Of a stretch of DNA of 64,000 bases, positions 7,779-16,147 are shown in pieces (position 1 is the stretch's first letter; every line of letters starts with the position of its first letter). The notes under the pieces were generated by a model, which searched no databases, had not been told where the DNA came from, and saw nothing but the letters and a program-made list of their open reading frames with translations. The DNA is from Paenibacillus cellulosilyticus (GTDB taxonomy: Bacteria > Bacillota > Bacilli > Paenibacillales > Paenibacillaceae), in assembly GCF_003182255.1 (NCBI RefSeq), contig NZ_QGTQ01000010.1:81499-145498 (forward strand), in the 5' to 3' direction. Position numbers and translations under genes: made by a program.

Positions 7779-8306
7779 TACCACATGGTCAGGGCTGTTT
7801 GTCGTTCCTTCTTATACCCCCCTTGCTACATCCACTCTTATTAACGATCCCTATTCGTCTGCATGAATATCCAGCCCTATCATCGCTTATCTTCCAACAC
7901 CCCTTCAATTTCCTGAATTATAGAAGAAAATTGTGAGCAAGTGGTCGTCTTATCCCCGCAACCGAATAAAAACAGAACGGAAAAGAGCAAATAAGCCCGA
8001 GTGTTGCCCTTTTTGCGTATGCAGCAGGACGTATCAAAATCCTTCTGATTTTGTTCGGGTTCATTCGGGAGATTTCTGCAAAAATCGGCAAAAAGCAAAT
8101 TCTGTCTGTTTTTGTTCGTGGAAATCGTCCGCAGGCCGCGTGGTTCCAGTAAGCTGCCGTGCCGTAATCGTTTTGTCTTTAAACGGTTTTGTCTTTAAAC
8201 GAATAATCATCATCTTTATCGACGATTTTCGTCATTTTATAGGAACATTTGTTCGTTTTGTGCGTATTATAAGATGTGGACATCACGATATAAGGAGGCA
8301 TAAACC
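7779..8306 (+). promoter_or_regulatory. Intergenic region with direct and inverted repeats
   Basis: No convincing gene. It opens with a weak AGCCCT/AGGGCT hairpin (7765-7796, overlapping the end of the upstream gene). It contains an inverted pair CGAATAAAAACAGA (~7960) / TCTGTTTTTGTTCG (~8104), several TTTGTTCG motifs, and a tandem GTTTTGTCTTTAAACG near 8170-8200. The repeat density between a replication-like gene and a methyltransferase could reflect an origin or operator, but nothing proves either. Confidence 0.4.
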
Positions 8307-9005
8307 ATGCTCTATCATGCAAGCTGTATTGAAGGTGCCAAACAGTATTTAGAAAACGATTCGGTGGACTTATTGATCGCCGATCCCCCGTATAATTTGC
8401 AGTTTGGCGGTACGACCCAAACGAAGGACAAGAAGCCGCGTTTTGATGTATTTCCAAACGACCGGTTAAGCCCGCAGGCCTATCAGCGGTTTTGTATGCA
8501 ATGGATCTATCAGGCGTACCGTATCCTCAAGCCTGGCCGGCATGCATATGTTTTTATTGATTGGCGTACATATCCGGATATGGTGCGCTGGCTGCGCCTA
8601 GCCGGTTTTATAATTAAGAACTGCATTGTGTGGGACAAGGCTGTTATGGGCATGGGGTGGCAGTATCGTTATCAGCATGAATTGATTATTTTCGCGGTAA
8701 AAGGTGAGAAGCGAGTTCGCAAAGTGAGCAGTCGACGCCATTCGGATGTTTGGCGCATTCCGCGCATTCCAGGAAACCGAACGGCTCACCCTACGGAAAA
8801 GCCAATTGAGCTGTTGAAGCAAATAATTGAACTGAGTTCCGAGGCAGGCGAGTATGTGGTTGATTTCTTCAGTGGTAGTGGCGTGGCCCCAGTGGCAGCC
8901 ATTGAATTAAATCGGAACTGGACTGCCTTTGAGTTAGATGAGAAGTGGTTTGAGTTCTCTTCAAATCGTATAAACAAAACCGACACAGCTATCTTAGGTG
9001 ACTAG
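8307..9005 (+). CDS. DNA adenine/cytosine-N4 methyltransferase, beta-class (232 aa)
   Basis: Transfers a methyl group from S-adenosylmethionine to an exocyclic amino group of DNA. The catalytic motif DPPYNL is at residues ~30-35 and the SAM-binding motif VDFFSGSG at ~190, so the order is catalytic motif first, as in beta-class enzymes. A short target-recognition region lies between. The ATG follows ATAAGGAGGCATAAACC. No restriction endonuclease is adjacent, so it looks like an orphan methyltransferase, of the type used by mobile elements against host restriction or for regulation. Target site not predictable here. Confidence 0.95.
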   Translation: MLYHASCIEGAKQYLENDSVDLLIADPPYNLQFGGTTQTKDKKPRFDVFPNDRLSPQAYQRFCMQWIYQAYRILKPGRHAYVFIDWRTYPDMVRWLRLAGFIIKNCIVWDKAVMGMGWQYRYQHELIIFAVKGEKRVRKVSSRRHSDVWRIPRIPGNRTAHPTEKPIELLKQIIELSSEAGEYVVDFFSGSGVAPVAAIELNRNWTAFELDEKWFEFSSNRINKTDTAILGD

Positions 9006-9195
9006 CCACAGTCCATAATTATAAATTGTAAGGCTTTAAACGATGTTTCGTAGGGCTGTTCTGTTCAAACGTTTTCAATAAGCCTATTCTGGCAATAAAT
9101 TGGTCTAATACAACTTCCAAATGTTTTCAAAAATACTGGTATTGGGTAAAATCATATAGGTAACATACTTTAATGGAGGAAAGGAGGTAATTTAG

Positions 9196-9639
9196 ATGAA
9201 GAACCAACTAAAGCTCCTCACAGGTACATTTGTAGTAGGAGTTCTACTTGGAATGGGTACGATTGCAATGGCAGGAACTGCAACAAGTAATACTGGCTAT
9301 TATGGCCCTATTAATGGATACTCGTATTCAAATTTTGCAAAGGTATCCACTGATACATATCTCTATGGCCAGACGCGCGTTGACAACCAAGCTTCAGGAT
9401 CCATTCCAAGTGGGTATATGGGTGCAAAAGCAAGACTTTATAAATCAGATGTGCTGTGCTATGAAACGGACCTTTATTACAGCAACAGTGCTTCATCAGG
9501 TATTGGTGTCAGTACGCAGTCTTATTCTACGGGTTGTGGAAGCGGCACGTACAGCAGTAAAGGCATCTCAGCAGCGTATAATGGAAATGGCTATGATTTA
9601 TACAATACTTTCGTAACACCATATCAAAGTCAACCATAA
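9196..9639 (+). CDS. Secreted small protein (147 aa)
   Basis: Basic start, hydrophobic helix and AMAG cleavage-like site (residues 1-27) form a clear signal peptide. The mature part is rich in Gly, Ser, Tyr and Thr with two Cys (VLCYETD, STGCGSG) that could form a disulfide. The layout is reminiscent of lactococcin-972-type secreted peptides, but no match is claimed. GGAAAGGAGG precedes the ATG. It is followed at 18 nt by another exported protein, probably in the same transcript. Confidence 0.7.
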   Translation: MKNQLKLLTGTFVVGVLLGMGTIAMAGTATSNTGYYGPINGYSYSNFAKVSTDTYLYGQTRVDNQASGSIPSGYMGAKARLYKSDVLCYETDLYYSNSASSGIGVSTQSYSTGCGSGTYSSKGISAAYNGNGYDLYNTFVTPYQSQP

Positions 9640-9657
9640 AAGCAGGAGGTGAGTAAA

Positions 9658-10077
9658 GTGGGATTCCCTAAGAAACCAGTAATTGTTGGTAGTGTTTTTG
9701 TTGTCGGATTTATAGTAGGTACACTTACGCTCGGTGGTGTATTGGCTAACCCAAGCGATAGTAGTACACAATCCACGAGTTCAGACAAAGAGATAAGCTA
9801 TCCTTTGAATGAAAACGGGCAAACTTATGGATCCAGTCTCGACGCCACTTCTGTCGAGAAAGAGCCGGACTTGGTTAAAGCGTATGGTGTGGATGGAACC
9901 CTTGGTTATGTGAAATCCGATGATCTTAATGGTCCTTTACCAAGTTCTCCAGAAGAAGCCTTAGCCCAACAACGAAGTAAGAAGGGCGATCGAGAGATAC
10001 CACTCTACGATGTAGATGGTAAAACGGTAATTGGCAAATTCGTTGTTCAAAGTCCACAAGTTACAGACTCTAAATAA
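9658..10077 (+). CDS. Exported or membrane-anchored hypothetical protein (139 aa)
   Basis: N-terminal hydrophobic segment (residues ~6-32, PVIVGSVFVVGFIVGTLTLG) then a Ser/Thr-rich extracytoplasmic domain. The frame is open from GTG 9649, but that codon touches the GGAGG; GTG 9658 is correctly spaced. Followed by a strong terminator at 10082, so it ends a two-gene unit with the upstream secreted protein. Confidence 0.65.
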   Translation: MGFPKKPVIVGSVFVVGFIVGTLTLGGVLANPSDSSTQSTSSDKEISYPLNENGQTYGSSLDATSVEKEPDLVKAYGVDGTLGYVKSDDLNGPLPSSPEEALAQQRSKKGDREIPLYDVDGKTVIGKFVVQSPQVTDSK

Positions 10078-10081
10078 TAGC

Positions 10082-10141
10082 AATAAAGCGCCCGCCATTA
10101 CTCAACGTTATATAAACGTGAGAATGGTGGGCGCTTTATTT
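10082..10141 (+). terminator. Strong intrinsic terminator
   Basis: AATAAAGCGCCCGCCATT pairs with AATGGTGGGCGCTTTATT, with further pairing inside (CTC/GAG, ACGTT/AACGT) around a short AT loop. It closes the 9196-10077 unit. Confidence 0.85.
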
Positions 10142-10617
10142 GTGTCAATGTTAGCAGTAATGCGCACCACAGGGATTTTGGGCTATTTAAACCGGCGTTC
10201 CTTTCCTTCCTTACCTCACACTTTAAACATGTACCTTTAGAAAAGTTTAAATGTGCGTGCCGGAAAGCGAAGCCGAGGCTAGAGCAGTATTATTCACGGC
10301 ATGGTGCATGGAACATCCTCGATTATCAGCGAGCATCATTGACCGAGGAGCGACTGCAAGAACATATGAATATGGCGACATTCTATCATATGGCGCTGCG
10401 GATGAAGACTGATCCGAAAGCATTCATAGCTGCAAGCGAACAGGCATACGATCTTATTCTTCAGGGTAAGACACCTGCAGATGATGCGAGTTGGTTTGCT
10501 TGGGGGACCGACAGGCTGCCCCAATGGCAGCCCATTCCGGATCCGCCTGAAGAGTTCTGCTTAGTAAGCTTCCTACATCCTTATATGGAATCACAGCCCT
10601 TTGTTAGGGCTGTTTGA
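10142..10617 (+). pseudogene. Degraded C-terminal copy of the initiator-like gene
   Basis: MLAVMRTTGILGYLNRRS matches VLLAVMQETGIMGYLPKRS of the 6306-7778 protein. After a stop and frame change, AKPRLEQYYSRHGAW and the remainder to PIPDPPEEFCLVSFLHPY match its last ~130 residues. The N-terminal two-thirds are absent, replaced upstream by the secreted-protein unit. The protein-level similarity is strong but the DNA has diverged, so this is an old partial duplication. A residual 92-codon frame is open at 10339-10617 and might still be translated. Confidence 0.8.
10593..10616 (+). terminator. Intrinsic terminator
   Basis: ACAGCCCT / AGGGCTGT with a 5-nt loop followed by TTTG. It is the counterpart of the AGCCCT hairpin at the end of the intact initiator-like gene, retained with the duplicated fragment. 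Confidence 0.7.
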
Positions 10618-10660
10618 CGCTTACTTTGACTTAAGGGAGCTTATCACTGGTTGAAATAGA

Positions 10661-11701
10661 CTAGAACTCAATTACATTTGTAAACGTAGTCGGAAATGGT
10701 TTTCCCTTTTTAACTAAAGCCATAAGATCAGCTATTTGTTCGGTTCCAGAGTTGTTCATTAATATAATAAATCGTCTAATCGACGAGTCTTCCACATATT
10801 CATCAACTACCTCTGGCTTAAAACTCAACTTCGTTTTTACGTTTTTACGAATTTCAATAGAATTAGTTACAGAAACTACGTTCCCCGTGTCATCTACAAC
10901 GATCATATCCATTTTAGTATCATATGGAGTGGGATCTAATACTAATTTGTAAGGTTTACTATTGGGGATATATCGATTATTCGCAAACTTATAAGTAACT
11001 AGATTATCGTTAATATCATACCAAGTAGGATTTGGAAAATAAGATGTATTATTTAGAAGGCTATTATCAATATTATTCTGTTGAGCTATTTGATTATCAT
11101 TTATGTTAATCGGTGTATTTGAAATTAATATCCTGACTAGTGCGGGATATGACCCGTTATAATTTACGCCCTTTTGAATTGGTAACAACAATAAATTATT
11201 GTCTCCCTCAGGATCCCAAGAAACAGTTAAATGATATTTAGAAGTTGCATTCTTTTCATAGGGTATACGTAGAGATGCATGCCATTCATTATCGGAGCTC
11301 AATCTTATATCGGCGTGTTTATCACCCTGAAGTGCAACTAATGTAACAGCCCCTGCATTATCCAATGAATCAATTACAAAATCGAGTTCTACTTTCCTTA
11401 CTTCTTTTGGGTGCATAAAATATGTGAAATATTCGTCTTCAGAAAGCTTTAATTTCTGCTCAATTTCTGACGTGATTAAAAATTTATGAGAATAATTTAT
11501 TGTACTAGACTGTTCTATAACTGAAGCTGCCGATTTAATTAATTCATGATCTCCTTCCAGTATTGTACCATCAGAGAGATTTAACAAACTTGTCGCCCTC
11601 ATAATATTATTCTGCACTCCCCTCGTATTGAAAAATATATAAAACGAACAGCATATGATAATTATTGTACAAAAATAAATAAAGTATTTTCTTTTTATCA
11701 C
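10661..11701 (-). CDS. Membrane-anchored extracytoplasmic protein (346 aa)
   Basis: One N-terminal membrane segment (residues ~7-25, FIYFCTIIIICCSFYIFF) followed by a large Asn/Ile-rich extracytoplasmic region with no recognised domain. It is more AT-rich than its neighbours, suggesting separate acquisition. It lies downstream of the secreted 186-aa gene on the same strand, separated by a terminator, so expression may depend on readthrough or its own promoter. Confidence 0.75.
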   Translation of the reverse strand: MIKRKYFIYFCTIIIICCSFYIFFNTRGVQNNIMRATSLLNLSDGTILEGDHELIKSAASVIEQSSTINYSHKFLITSEIEQKLKLSEDEYFTYFMHPKEVRKVELDFVIDSLDNAGAVTLVALQGDKHADIRLSSDNEWHASLRIPYEKNATSKYHLTVSWDPEGDNNLLLLPIQKGVNYNGSYPALVRILISNTPININDNQIAQQNNIDNSLLNNTSYFPNPTWYDINDNLVTYKFANNRYIPNSKPYKLVLDPTPYDTKMDMIVVDDTGNVVSVTNSIEIRKNVKTKLSFKPEVVDEYVEDSSIRRFIILMNNSGTEQIADLMALVKKGKPFPTTFTNVIEF

Positions 11702-11718
11702 AATACTCTCTCCCTAAA

Positions 11719-11745
11719 GTAAAAAGACCCTAAAAATCAGGGTCC
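11719..11745 (-). terminator. Intrinsic terminator (minus strand)
   Basis: GACCCT / AGGGTC around a 7-nt loop, followed on the minus strand by TTTTTAC. It ends transcription of the 186-aa secreted gene. Confidence 0.75.
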
Positions 11746-11770
11746 ATTTCTAGTGCTGTTATTATATCGA

Positions 11771-12331
11771 TTAATTCCTCAGAAATGAATAGGCTGTTTT
11801 CGCACTATAGAGAGCGAAGTCATATGCTACAGAGTGGACAGTAATTGCCTTGAACGATATTCCCGAGACGTTTATAAAGTAATAATCAAATTCAGAATTA
11901 GCCGTTCCATAACCTAATGAATTAGCCTCATTCCCTGTGTACAGCAATTCACCCGATAAATCTGTTGTTTTCCATATGGAGGCTGTTGCAGAGGTGATAG
12001 CAGTTAACTTTTTACCTTTAGTTGTTCCACTTACTTCAACTCCAAACGGTGGCACTTGAGTAACCTTTGTTTCTCCTGTTGCATAAGTCGCATAGCCAAC
12101 TGAGGCTAGTGGCATTATTGAAGAATCGGCAGCGGAGATTTTTGAGGAATCGGAAGGGCCTCCGAAATCAATTATCTCAGGTGCTTCACCATATTCAATT
12201 TTAGGTTGGTAAGCATCCATCAATGCTTGGTTTTGATCTAAAACTGATGTTTCTTGTGTGGAATCAGCAAAGGCCGCCTGAGGAACTAAAAGTGCCATAA
12301 CCAATAGAGAAGAACATATTATTCTTTTCAA
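11771..12331 (-). CDS. Secreted protein (186 aa)
   Basis: Signal peptide MKRIICSSLLVMALLVPQA with an AFADS cleavage-like site. The mature protein is Ser/Thr/Ala-rich with an amphipathic beta pattern in the second half and no Cys. No family recognised. It is divergent from the transfer operon that starts at 12703; the ~370-bp gap carries the operon's regulatory repeats. Confidence 0.75.
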   Translation of the reverse strand: MKRIICSSLLVMALLVPQAAFADSTQETSVLDQNQALMDAYQPKIEYGEAPEIIDFGGPSDSSKISAADSSIMPLASVGYATYATGETKVTQVPPFGVEVSGTTKGKKLTAITSATASIWKTTDLSGELLYTGNEANSLGYGTANSEFDYYFINVSGISFKAITVHSVAYDFALYSAKTAYSFLRN

Positions 12332-12562
12332 GATAAACTCAACCCTTCAAAATATTATTAGAAAAATATATGAAAGCTGGCCAGCTATTCATTCATATAA
12401 CAGATAACATTCAAATTTTACAAAATCTTCTTTACATTATATTTACATTCAATGGGTAAGTATATAGTTCTTTATTCTCATCTGTTTCTTCAACATTCAA
12501 TAAATGATAACGGTGCGGTGCTACAGTTTTTCCCTCTCAAATAAAACAGGTTATTACTACAA

Positions 12563-12600
12563 TCATACTTTTATCATACTTTTTCATACTTATTGAGCAC
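12563..12600 (+). promoter_or_regulatory. Phased TCATACTTTT repeats upstream of operon 1
   Basis: Three copies of TCATACTT at 12563, 12574 and 12584 (10-11 bp apart, one helical turn) followed by TTGAGCAC. The same block, with two copies at 26948 and 26958 then TTAAGCAC, precedes operon 2. This is a probable binding site of a shared regulator; AT-rich -10-like sequence (TATTCTATTTAT) lies ~30 bp downstream. The rest of the 12332-12702 gap shows nothing else apart from the leader hairpin. Confidence 0.7.
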
Positions 12601-12656
12601 TCCGCAGCGCAGAAAATGTAGTATTCTATTTATGTAGCCAATAGGGAAATAGATAG

Positions 12657-12680
12657 CCGCCTTTACGAAGGCGGTTTTTC
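12657..12680 (+). terminator. Leader hairpin/terminator before operon 1
   Basis: CCGCCTT / AAGGCGG with a 4-nt loop followed by TTTTTC: a canonical intrinsic terminator placed only ~20 bp before the first gene's start. In this position it would attenuate operon 1 unless bypassed. Confidence 0.75.
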
Positions 12681-12702
12681 TATGCCCAGAAAGGAGGAAA
12701 AT

Positions 12703-13701
12703 ATGAAATGGATGCTTGTAGAATTAAACACAAACCAGCTACCTCCACCGAACCTTACGCTAATCCAGGTAGATAATATCCATGAGGCAGAGCGATCTCT
12801 ACTCGTACTTCGTCCGGACGTGATTGTAACGCATGAACGTGCAGGTAACGAGCTATTAGATATCGTGATGGCCATGGGCATACAATCCCGCGTCATTATT
12901 GTATCCGACCAGTATAATGCTCATATTGTTCGTAGTTGGAGTGCTCGTGGAGCGGATATGGTATGGCAAAGTGCTCGATGGGAGCAGGCCCTATTAGAGA
13001 CGGCCATGCCACACACTGAACAAGTGCCGGACATGCTCTTAACAGCCAGTGAGAAGTACAATCGGGCAGCGACGGGTCCGCTAATCATTGCAGTGGCTGG
13101 CGCTTATCCAGGGGCGGGTGTTACACATGCAGCGATCACAATAGCCAAATACTTGACCAGACGCTACAAGAAAGTCGCATTGTGGGAAGCCAATCATCGC
13201 CCTTGTTTTGAACTCATTGAATATATTCGGACGGGCCAGCGCAGTCATCGTCATCGGTTCGATCTGGAAGGCATCACGTACTTTAAGGCGTCGGCAGACA
13301 TGGAATGGTTGGAATCGGTCATGGACGATTTTGAAGCTATCGTGATGGATGTTGGCACGTTAGAAGGCAGCCAATCTTCTTGGTTCTTCCGATCACAAGT
13401 CCCACTCTTAATTGGGTCAGCCAGTGAGTGGCGGCAGCATGAGCTTGTGCAGCTGTGTCGAAGATTTACGGTACGCCAAGATCGATGGAGAATTGGCCTG
13501 CCGCTCGCTACAGAAGCCGGTAAAGATGAGATCGAGGACTTGCTGCAGGGGCGATCGGTTCACGCGTTACCGTACCATCCTGATCCGTTCCAATCTCAGT
13601 CCGATACAAATCAAACGATTGATGAAATGATCGGGCATGTCATGTATGACTCGAAAGAAAAACACAGACGTAAGTTTTTATTCTGGGGGATGAGTGAGTG
13701 A
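12703..13701 (+). CDS. CpaE/TadZ-like protein: receiver-like domain plus ParA-like ATPase domain (332 aa)
   Basis: The first ~120 residues have the alternating hydrophobic pattern of a response-regulator-like fold (RPDVIVTHERAGNELLDIVM). From ~125 on it resembles MinD/ParA ATPases (PLIIAVAGAYPGAGVTHAAI, then IVMDVGT). The P-loop lacks the usual lysine (GAGVTH), as in the degenerate ATPases of the TadZ/CpaE group. CpaE-like proteins position pilus/secretion machines in the cell. A second protein of the same design is at 28284. The frame extends to 12682, but AAAGGAGG fits ATG 12703. First gene of the conjugation-type operon. Confidence 0.75.
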   Translation: MKWMLVELNTNQLPPPNLTLIQVDNIHEAERSLLVLRPDVIVTHERAGNELLDIVMAMGIQSRVIIVSDQYNAHIVRSWSARGADMVWQSARWEQALLETAMPHTEQVPDMLLTASEKYNRAATGPLIIAVAGAYPGAGVTHAAITIAKYLTRRYKKVALWEANHRPCFELIEYIRTGQRSHRHRFDLEGITYFKASADMEWLESVMDDFEAIVMDVGTLEGSQSSWFFRSQVPLLIGSASEWRQHELVQLCRRFTVRQDRWRIGLPLATEAGKDEIEDLLQGRSVHALPYHPDPFQSQSDTNQTIDEMIGHVMYDSKEKHRRKFLFWGMSE

Positions 13702-14411
13702 AATATGTGTATCAGCCGATAGTGGACGTAGATAACCAGTCATTTATTGGTTATGAATCGTTTGTACGAGGCGATGGTGGTGAATTACCAGGTGAGCTAT
13801 TTCGTCAACTGGAGAAAGAGCGAAAGGTGGCTTCTGCAGAATCGAGAATGATGGCAGAAGCAGCTGCATGCGGAAAGAAACTGTTGCAAGGAACGGAGCG
13901 ATTGTTCCTTAATGTGCATCCGCATTCGCTCTTGCAAGAAATCAAACTGCCGGAGGAGATTGATCCACGACATATCGTTCTTGAAGTGACCGAGAAGACA
14001 AGGTTAAACAGCCGAGAGCTCCACTGCTTGCGTAAGCTAAAAGCACAAGGGGTACATTTTGCGGTAGACGATTTTGGCTGTGAATTCGCAAATCTGGACC
14101 GTTTGATTCATGTTGGATTTGATCCGACCTACATCAAGCTCGATCAGACCTTCATGGGGCTAAACAGCCGAGAACGTATGCGAATTGTCATACGGAATTT
14201 ACGCCAACTATGTAGTGATCTTGGCGTCGTTCTCATTGTGGAAGGTGTCGAGACGCTGGAACAGCATCAAGAGCTTGATGAGCTGGGCATCCGATATCGT
14301 CAAGGCTATTTCTACAGTAGACCGGACAATGCGGAGATTATTCATCAGAGTAGGCGAAGTATACTAAAACGTGTCGCAGGTCAGGCGGTCCCTCCGCTTT
14401 ATGCTTTGTAA
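13698..14411 (+). CDS. EAL-domain cyclic-di-GMP phosphodiesterase (237 aa)
   Basis: A stand-alone EAL domain. The motif itself is ESF (GYESFVR) with the catalytic Glu kept. Further conserved positions are visible: NVHPHSL, LEVTEKT, DDFG (AVDDFGCEFANL), IKLD, and VEGVETLEQ. The metal-binding and catalytic residues therefore look intact and c-di-GMP hydrolysis is plausible. GTG start overlaps the upstream stop by 4 nt, showing translational coupling within the transfer operon. No partner GGDEF protein is in the window. Confidence 0.9.
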   Translation: MKYVYQPIVDVDNQSFIGYESFVRGDGGELPGELFRQLEKERKVASAESRMMAEAAACGKKLLQGTERLFLNVHPHSLLQEIKLPEEIDPRHIVLEVTEKTRLNSRELHCLRKLKAQGVHFAVDDFGCEFANLDRLIHVGFDPTYIKLDQTFMGLNSRERMRIVIRNLRQLCSDLGVVLIVEGVETLEQHQELDELGIRYRQGYFYSRPDNAEIIHQSRRSILKRVAGQAVPPLYAL

Positions 14412-14425
14412 GGGAGGACGGAATA

Positions 14426-15265
14426 TTGAACAAAAAAGGACATATCGCGCTTGGTGCAGCAGCTGGATCTGCCATGCTGCTTACCGGGCTATTTGTCGTT
14501 CCTCGAACGATGGATCTGGACGGGTGGATTCCGATCGCAATCTATGCAGCCGCCGTTATAACGGGCAGCCTACTGCCGGATATCGACCATAAGACCGGTA
14601 CGGTTAGCAATTACATTCAATTCTCTTCTAGGAAACGTAGGATGTTACGGAGCTTGACGCTTATAGGACTGGTGATTGGGATTACTCTTCTATTACTGAC
14701 CAGATGGACAGAGATCGATATTCCGAGTGCGTGGCGGCAGTCGCCCCCGTTATGGATCGGGACGGGCCTGTTATGTTTGGCACTGTCTAGATTACGAAGC
14801 CTGGTACTCATTGGGGCCGGTGTATTACTGCTCTTGGCGTACTATTTGTACAACTGGCACTGGATTGCTGCGTTTGCAGGGCTCTCCTTGCTTATGGTGC
14901 CGCTCATCAAACACAGAGGGGTCATTCATACCCCAGAGTTCGCAGCGGCGCTTAGCGTGGGGGTGTGGTCGTTTGCGCAAGCCCAACCGGAAGTGGTGAC
15001 GGCTGGGATCTACGGGCTCTTAATTGGCTGGTGGGCACATTTGCTTGGTGATGTGTTCGGTGCTGAAGGTATCCATTCGCTATTCATTCCAAGATTTCGT
15101 GTCGCTCTGCGCCTATTTGCCAATGGTAGTTGGGCGGAGCGTATGATTACACGCAGCTGCTGGTTAATCAGTGCGGGCTGCTTGTTATTTACACAACAGG
15201 AACGGCTGCTGTATATCGACGGGCTGCATTACCCCTCACTGCAACATCTTCTCCTATTATCCTAG
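14426..15265 (+). CDS. Membrane-bound YdjM/DUF457-type metal-dependent hydrolase (279 aa)
   Basis: Several membrane helices plus the family's signature positions: GSLLPDIDH near residue 55, HRGVIHTP near 170, and GWWAHLLGDVF near 210, all typical of the YdjM/YbcI group of putative metal-dependent hydrolases. The substrate in this family is uncertain. TTG start with GGGAGG eight nt upstream. Its TAG stop lies inside the first CCTAGG palindrome. Confidence 0.8.
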   Translation: MNKKGHIALGAAAGSAMLLTGLFVVPRTMDLDGWIPIAIYAAAVITGSLLPDIDHKTGTVSNYIQFSSRKRRMLRSLTLIGLVIGITLLLLTRWTEIDIPSAWRQSPPLWIGTGLLCLALSRLRSLVLIGAGVLLLLAYYLYNWHWIAAFAGLSLLMVPLIKHRGVIHTPEFAAALSVGVWSFAQAQPEVVTAGIYGLLIGWWAHLLGDVFGAEGIHSLFIPRFRVALRLFANGSWAERMITRSCWLISAGCLLFTQQERLLYIDGLHYPSLQHLLLLS

Positions 15266-15340
15266 GATTAACTTAGGGTAATAGCGCGAAGTTGTATCAA
15301 ATGATGTGACTAACAACGACTAACCTAGGATTAACCTAGG
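15261..15340 (+). promoter_or_regulatory. Paired CCTAGG palindromic sites
   Basis: CCTAGGATTAACTTAGG (15261-15277) and CCTAGGATTAACCTAGG (15324-15340) are near-identical two-fold-symmetric sites spaced 63 bp apart, in the only sizeable gap within operon 1 just before the small membrane-protein genes. They look like operator sites for an internal promoter. Confidence 0.6.
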
Positions 15341-15358
15341 AAAAGAAGGAAGATAACC

Positions 15359-15778
15359 ATGCAATTAAAGAAACTATCATTCACTTGGCTTGTCATGCTG
15401 CTCCTATCTACCGTGTTTCAGGCATCGGCGTTTGCAGCGGATGTAAACCCGATTACAAAAATCAAGTCGAAGATGACGTTCAACTGGGATCTCCTGAATG
15501 GGTTGGATTTCATGTTCTATCTCATCATGATCCCGATCTCGCTCTCCATTATCTTTCTGATTGTATACAGCGTCTACGGTATTATTGTTCATCTCATTCG
15601 TGTACGTAGAGGCAAGGAAAGTCTCAGTGACAAGAAGTTTTGGATTGAGATTGGCGTAACGATCTTTATTGTGTTCATTTTCCTGTCCGGCCTTTTCTGG
15701 GACTTCCTGGAGCTTGTATATAATTGGACGAGTCAGCAGGACCTTACTTCGACTACCCCATCGTCCACTACGAACTAG
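15359..15778 (+). CDS. Small membrane protein of the transfer operon (139 aa)
   Basis: Signal-peptide-like N-terminus (to ~residue 28), then two membrane segments (FMFYLIMIPISLSIIFLIVY and IEIGVTIFIVFIFLSGLFW) separated by a basic loop VRRGKESLSD. The same loop occurs as VRRGKAALAD in the next gene, so the two are paralogs. Position before the VirB6-like gene suggests a VirB2/TrbC-like or other inner-membrane component, but the family is not certain. Confidence 0.7.
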   Translation: MQLKKLSFTWLVMLLLSTVFQASAFAADVNPITKIKSKMTFNWDLLNGLDFMFYLIMIPISLSIIFLIVYSVYGIIVHLIRVRRGKESLSDKKFWIEIGVTIFIVFIFLSGLFWDFLELVYNWTSQQDLTSTTPSSTTN

Positions 15779-15811
15779 CAGAGGCGCTGAATCTGAAAGG
15801 AGGCAGTCACG

Positions 15812-16147
15812 ATGTCTCGTCTCCTAGCGAGCTCAAAGGACGAATATATTGAACAGATGAAGACTGTATATGCCATCGATACGGGAACCGTTGAAAGTGT
15901 TGATTGGTTATTGGTGATCGGAGGAGCAGCAGTGACATTCGTGTCCATTGCTGCCCTTATTTATTGGATTAGCAAAATCATATTGCGGCTATATGCCGTC
16001 CGTCGCGGAAAAGCAGCATTGGCAGATGGACTGTTCTGGAAAAGAATGACGATTGGTATCGTGCTCATTCTCTTCCTGATTGGCGGCACATGGCTGGTGT
16101 TATTGGAACAGTTCTTTTCATTGATGCGGCAATGGGGGTGGAAATGA
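15812..16147 (+). CDS. Small membrane protein, paralog of the previous gene (111 aa)
   Basis: Two membrane segments (WLLVIGGAAVTFVSIAALIY and MTIGIVLILFLIGGTWLVLL) around the VRRGKAALAD loop shared with the 139-aa protein. No cleavable signal. AAAGGAGG precedes the ATG. Its stop overlaps the start of the VirB6-like gene by 4 nt (ATGA). Confidence 0.7.
   Translation: MSRLLASSKDEYIEQMKTVYAIDTGTVESVDWLLVIGGAAVTFVSIAALIYWISKIILRLYAVRRGKAALADGLFWKRMTIGIVLILFLIGGTWLVLLEQFFSLMRQWGWK

Noticed and set aside
7880..8352. Overlapping opposite-strand ORFs of 72 and 139 codons in the intergenic region
   Set aside because: No ribosome binding site, low-complexity Cys/Phe/Val content from TTTGTTCG-like repeats, and the plus-strand frame runs into the methyltransferase start.
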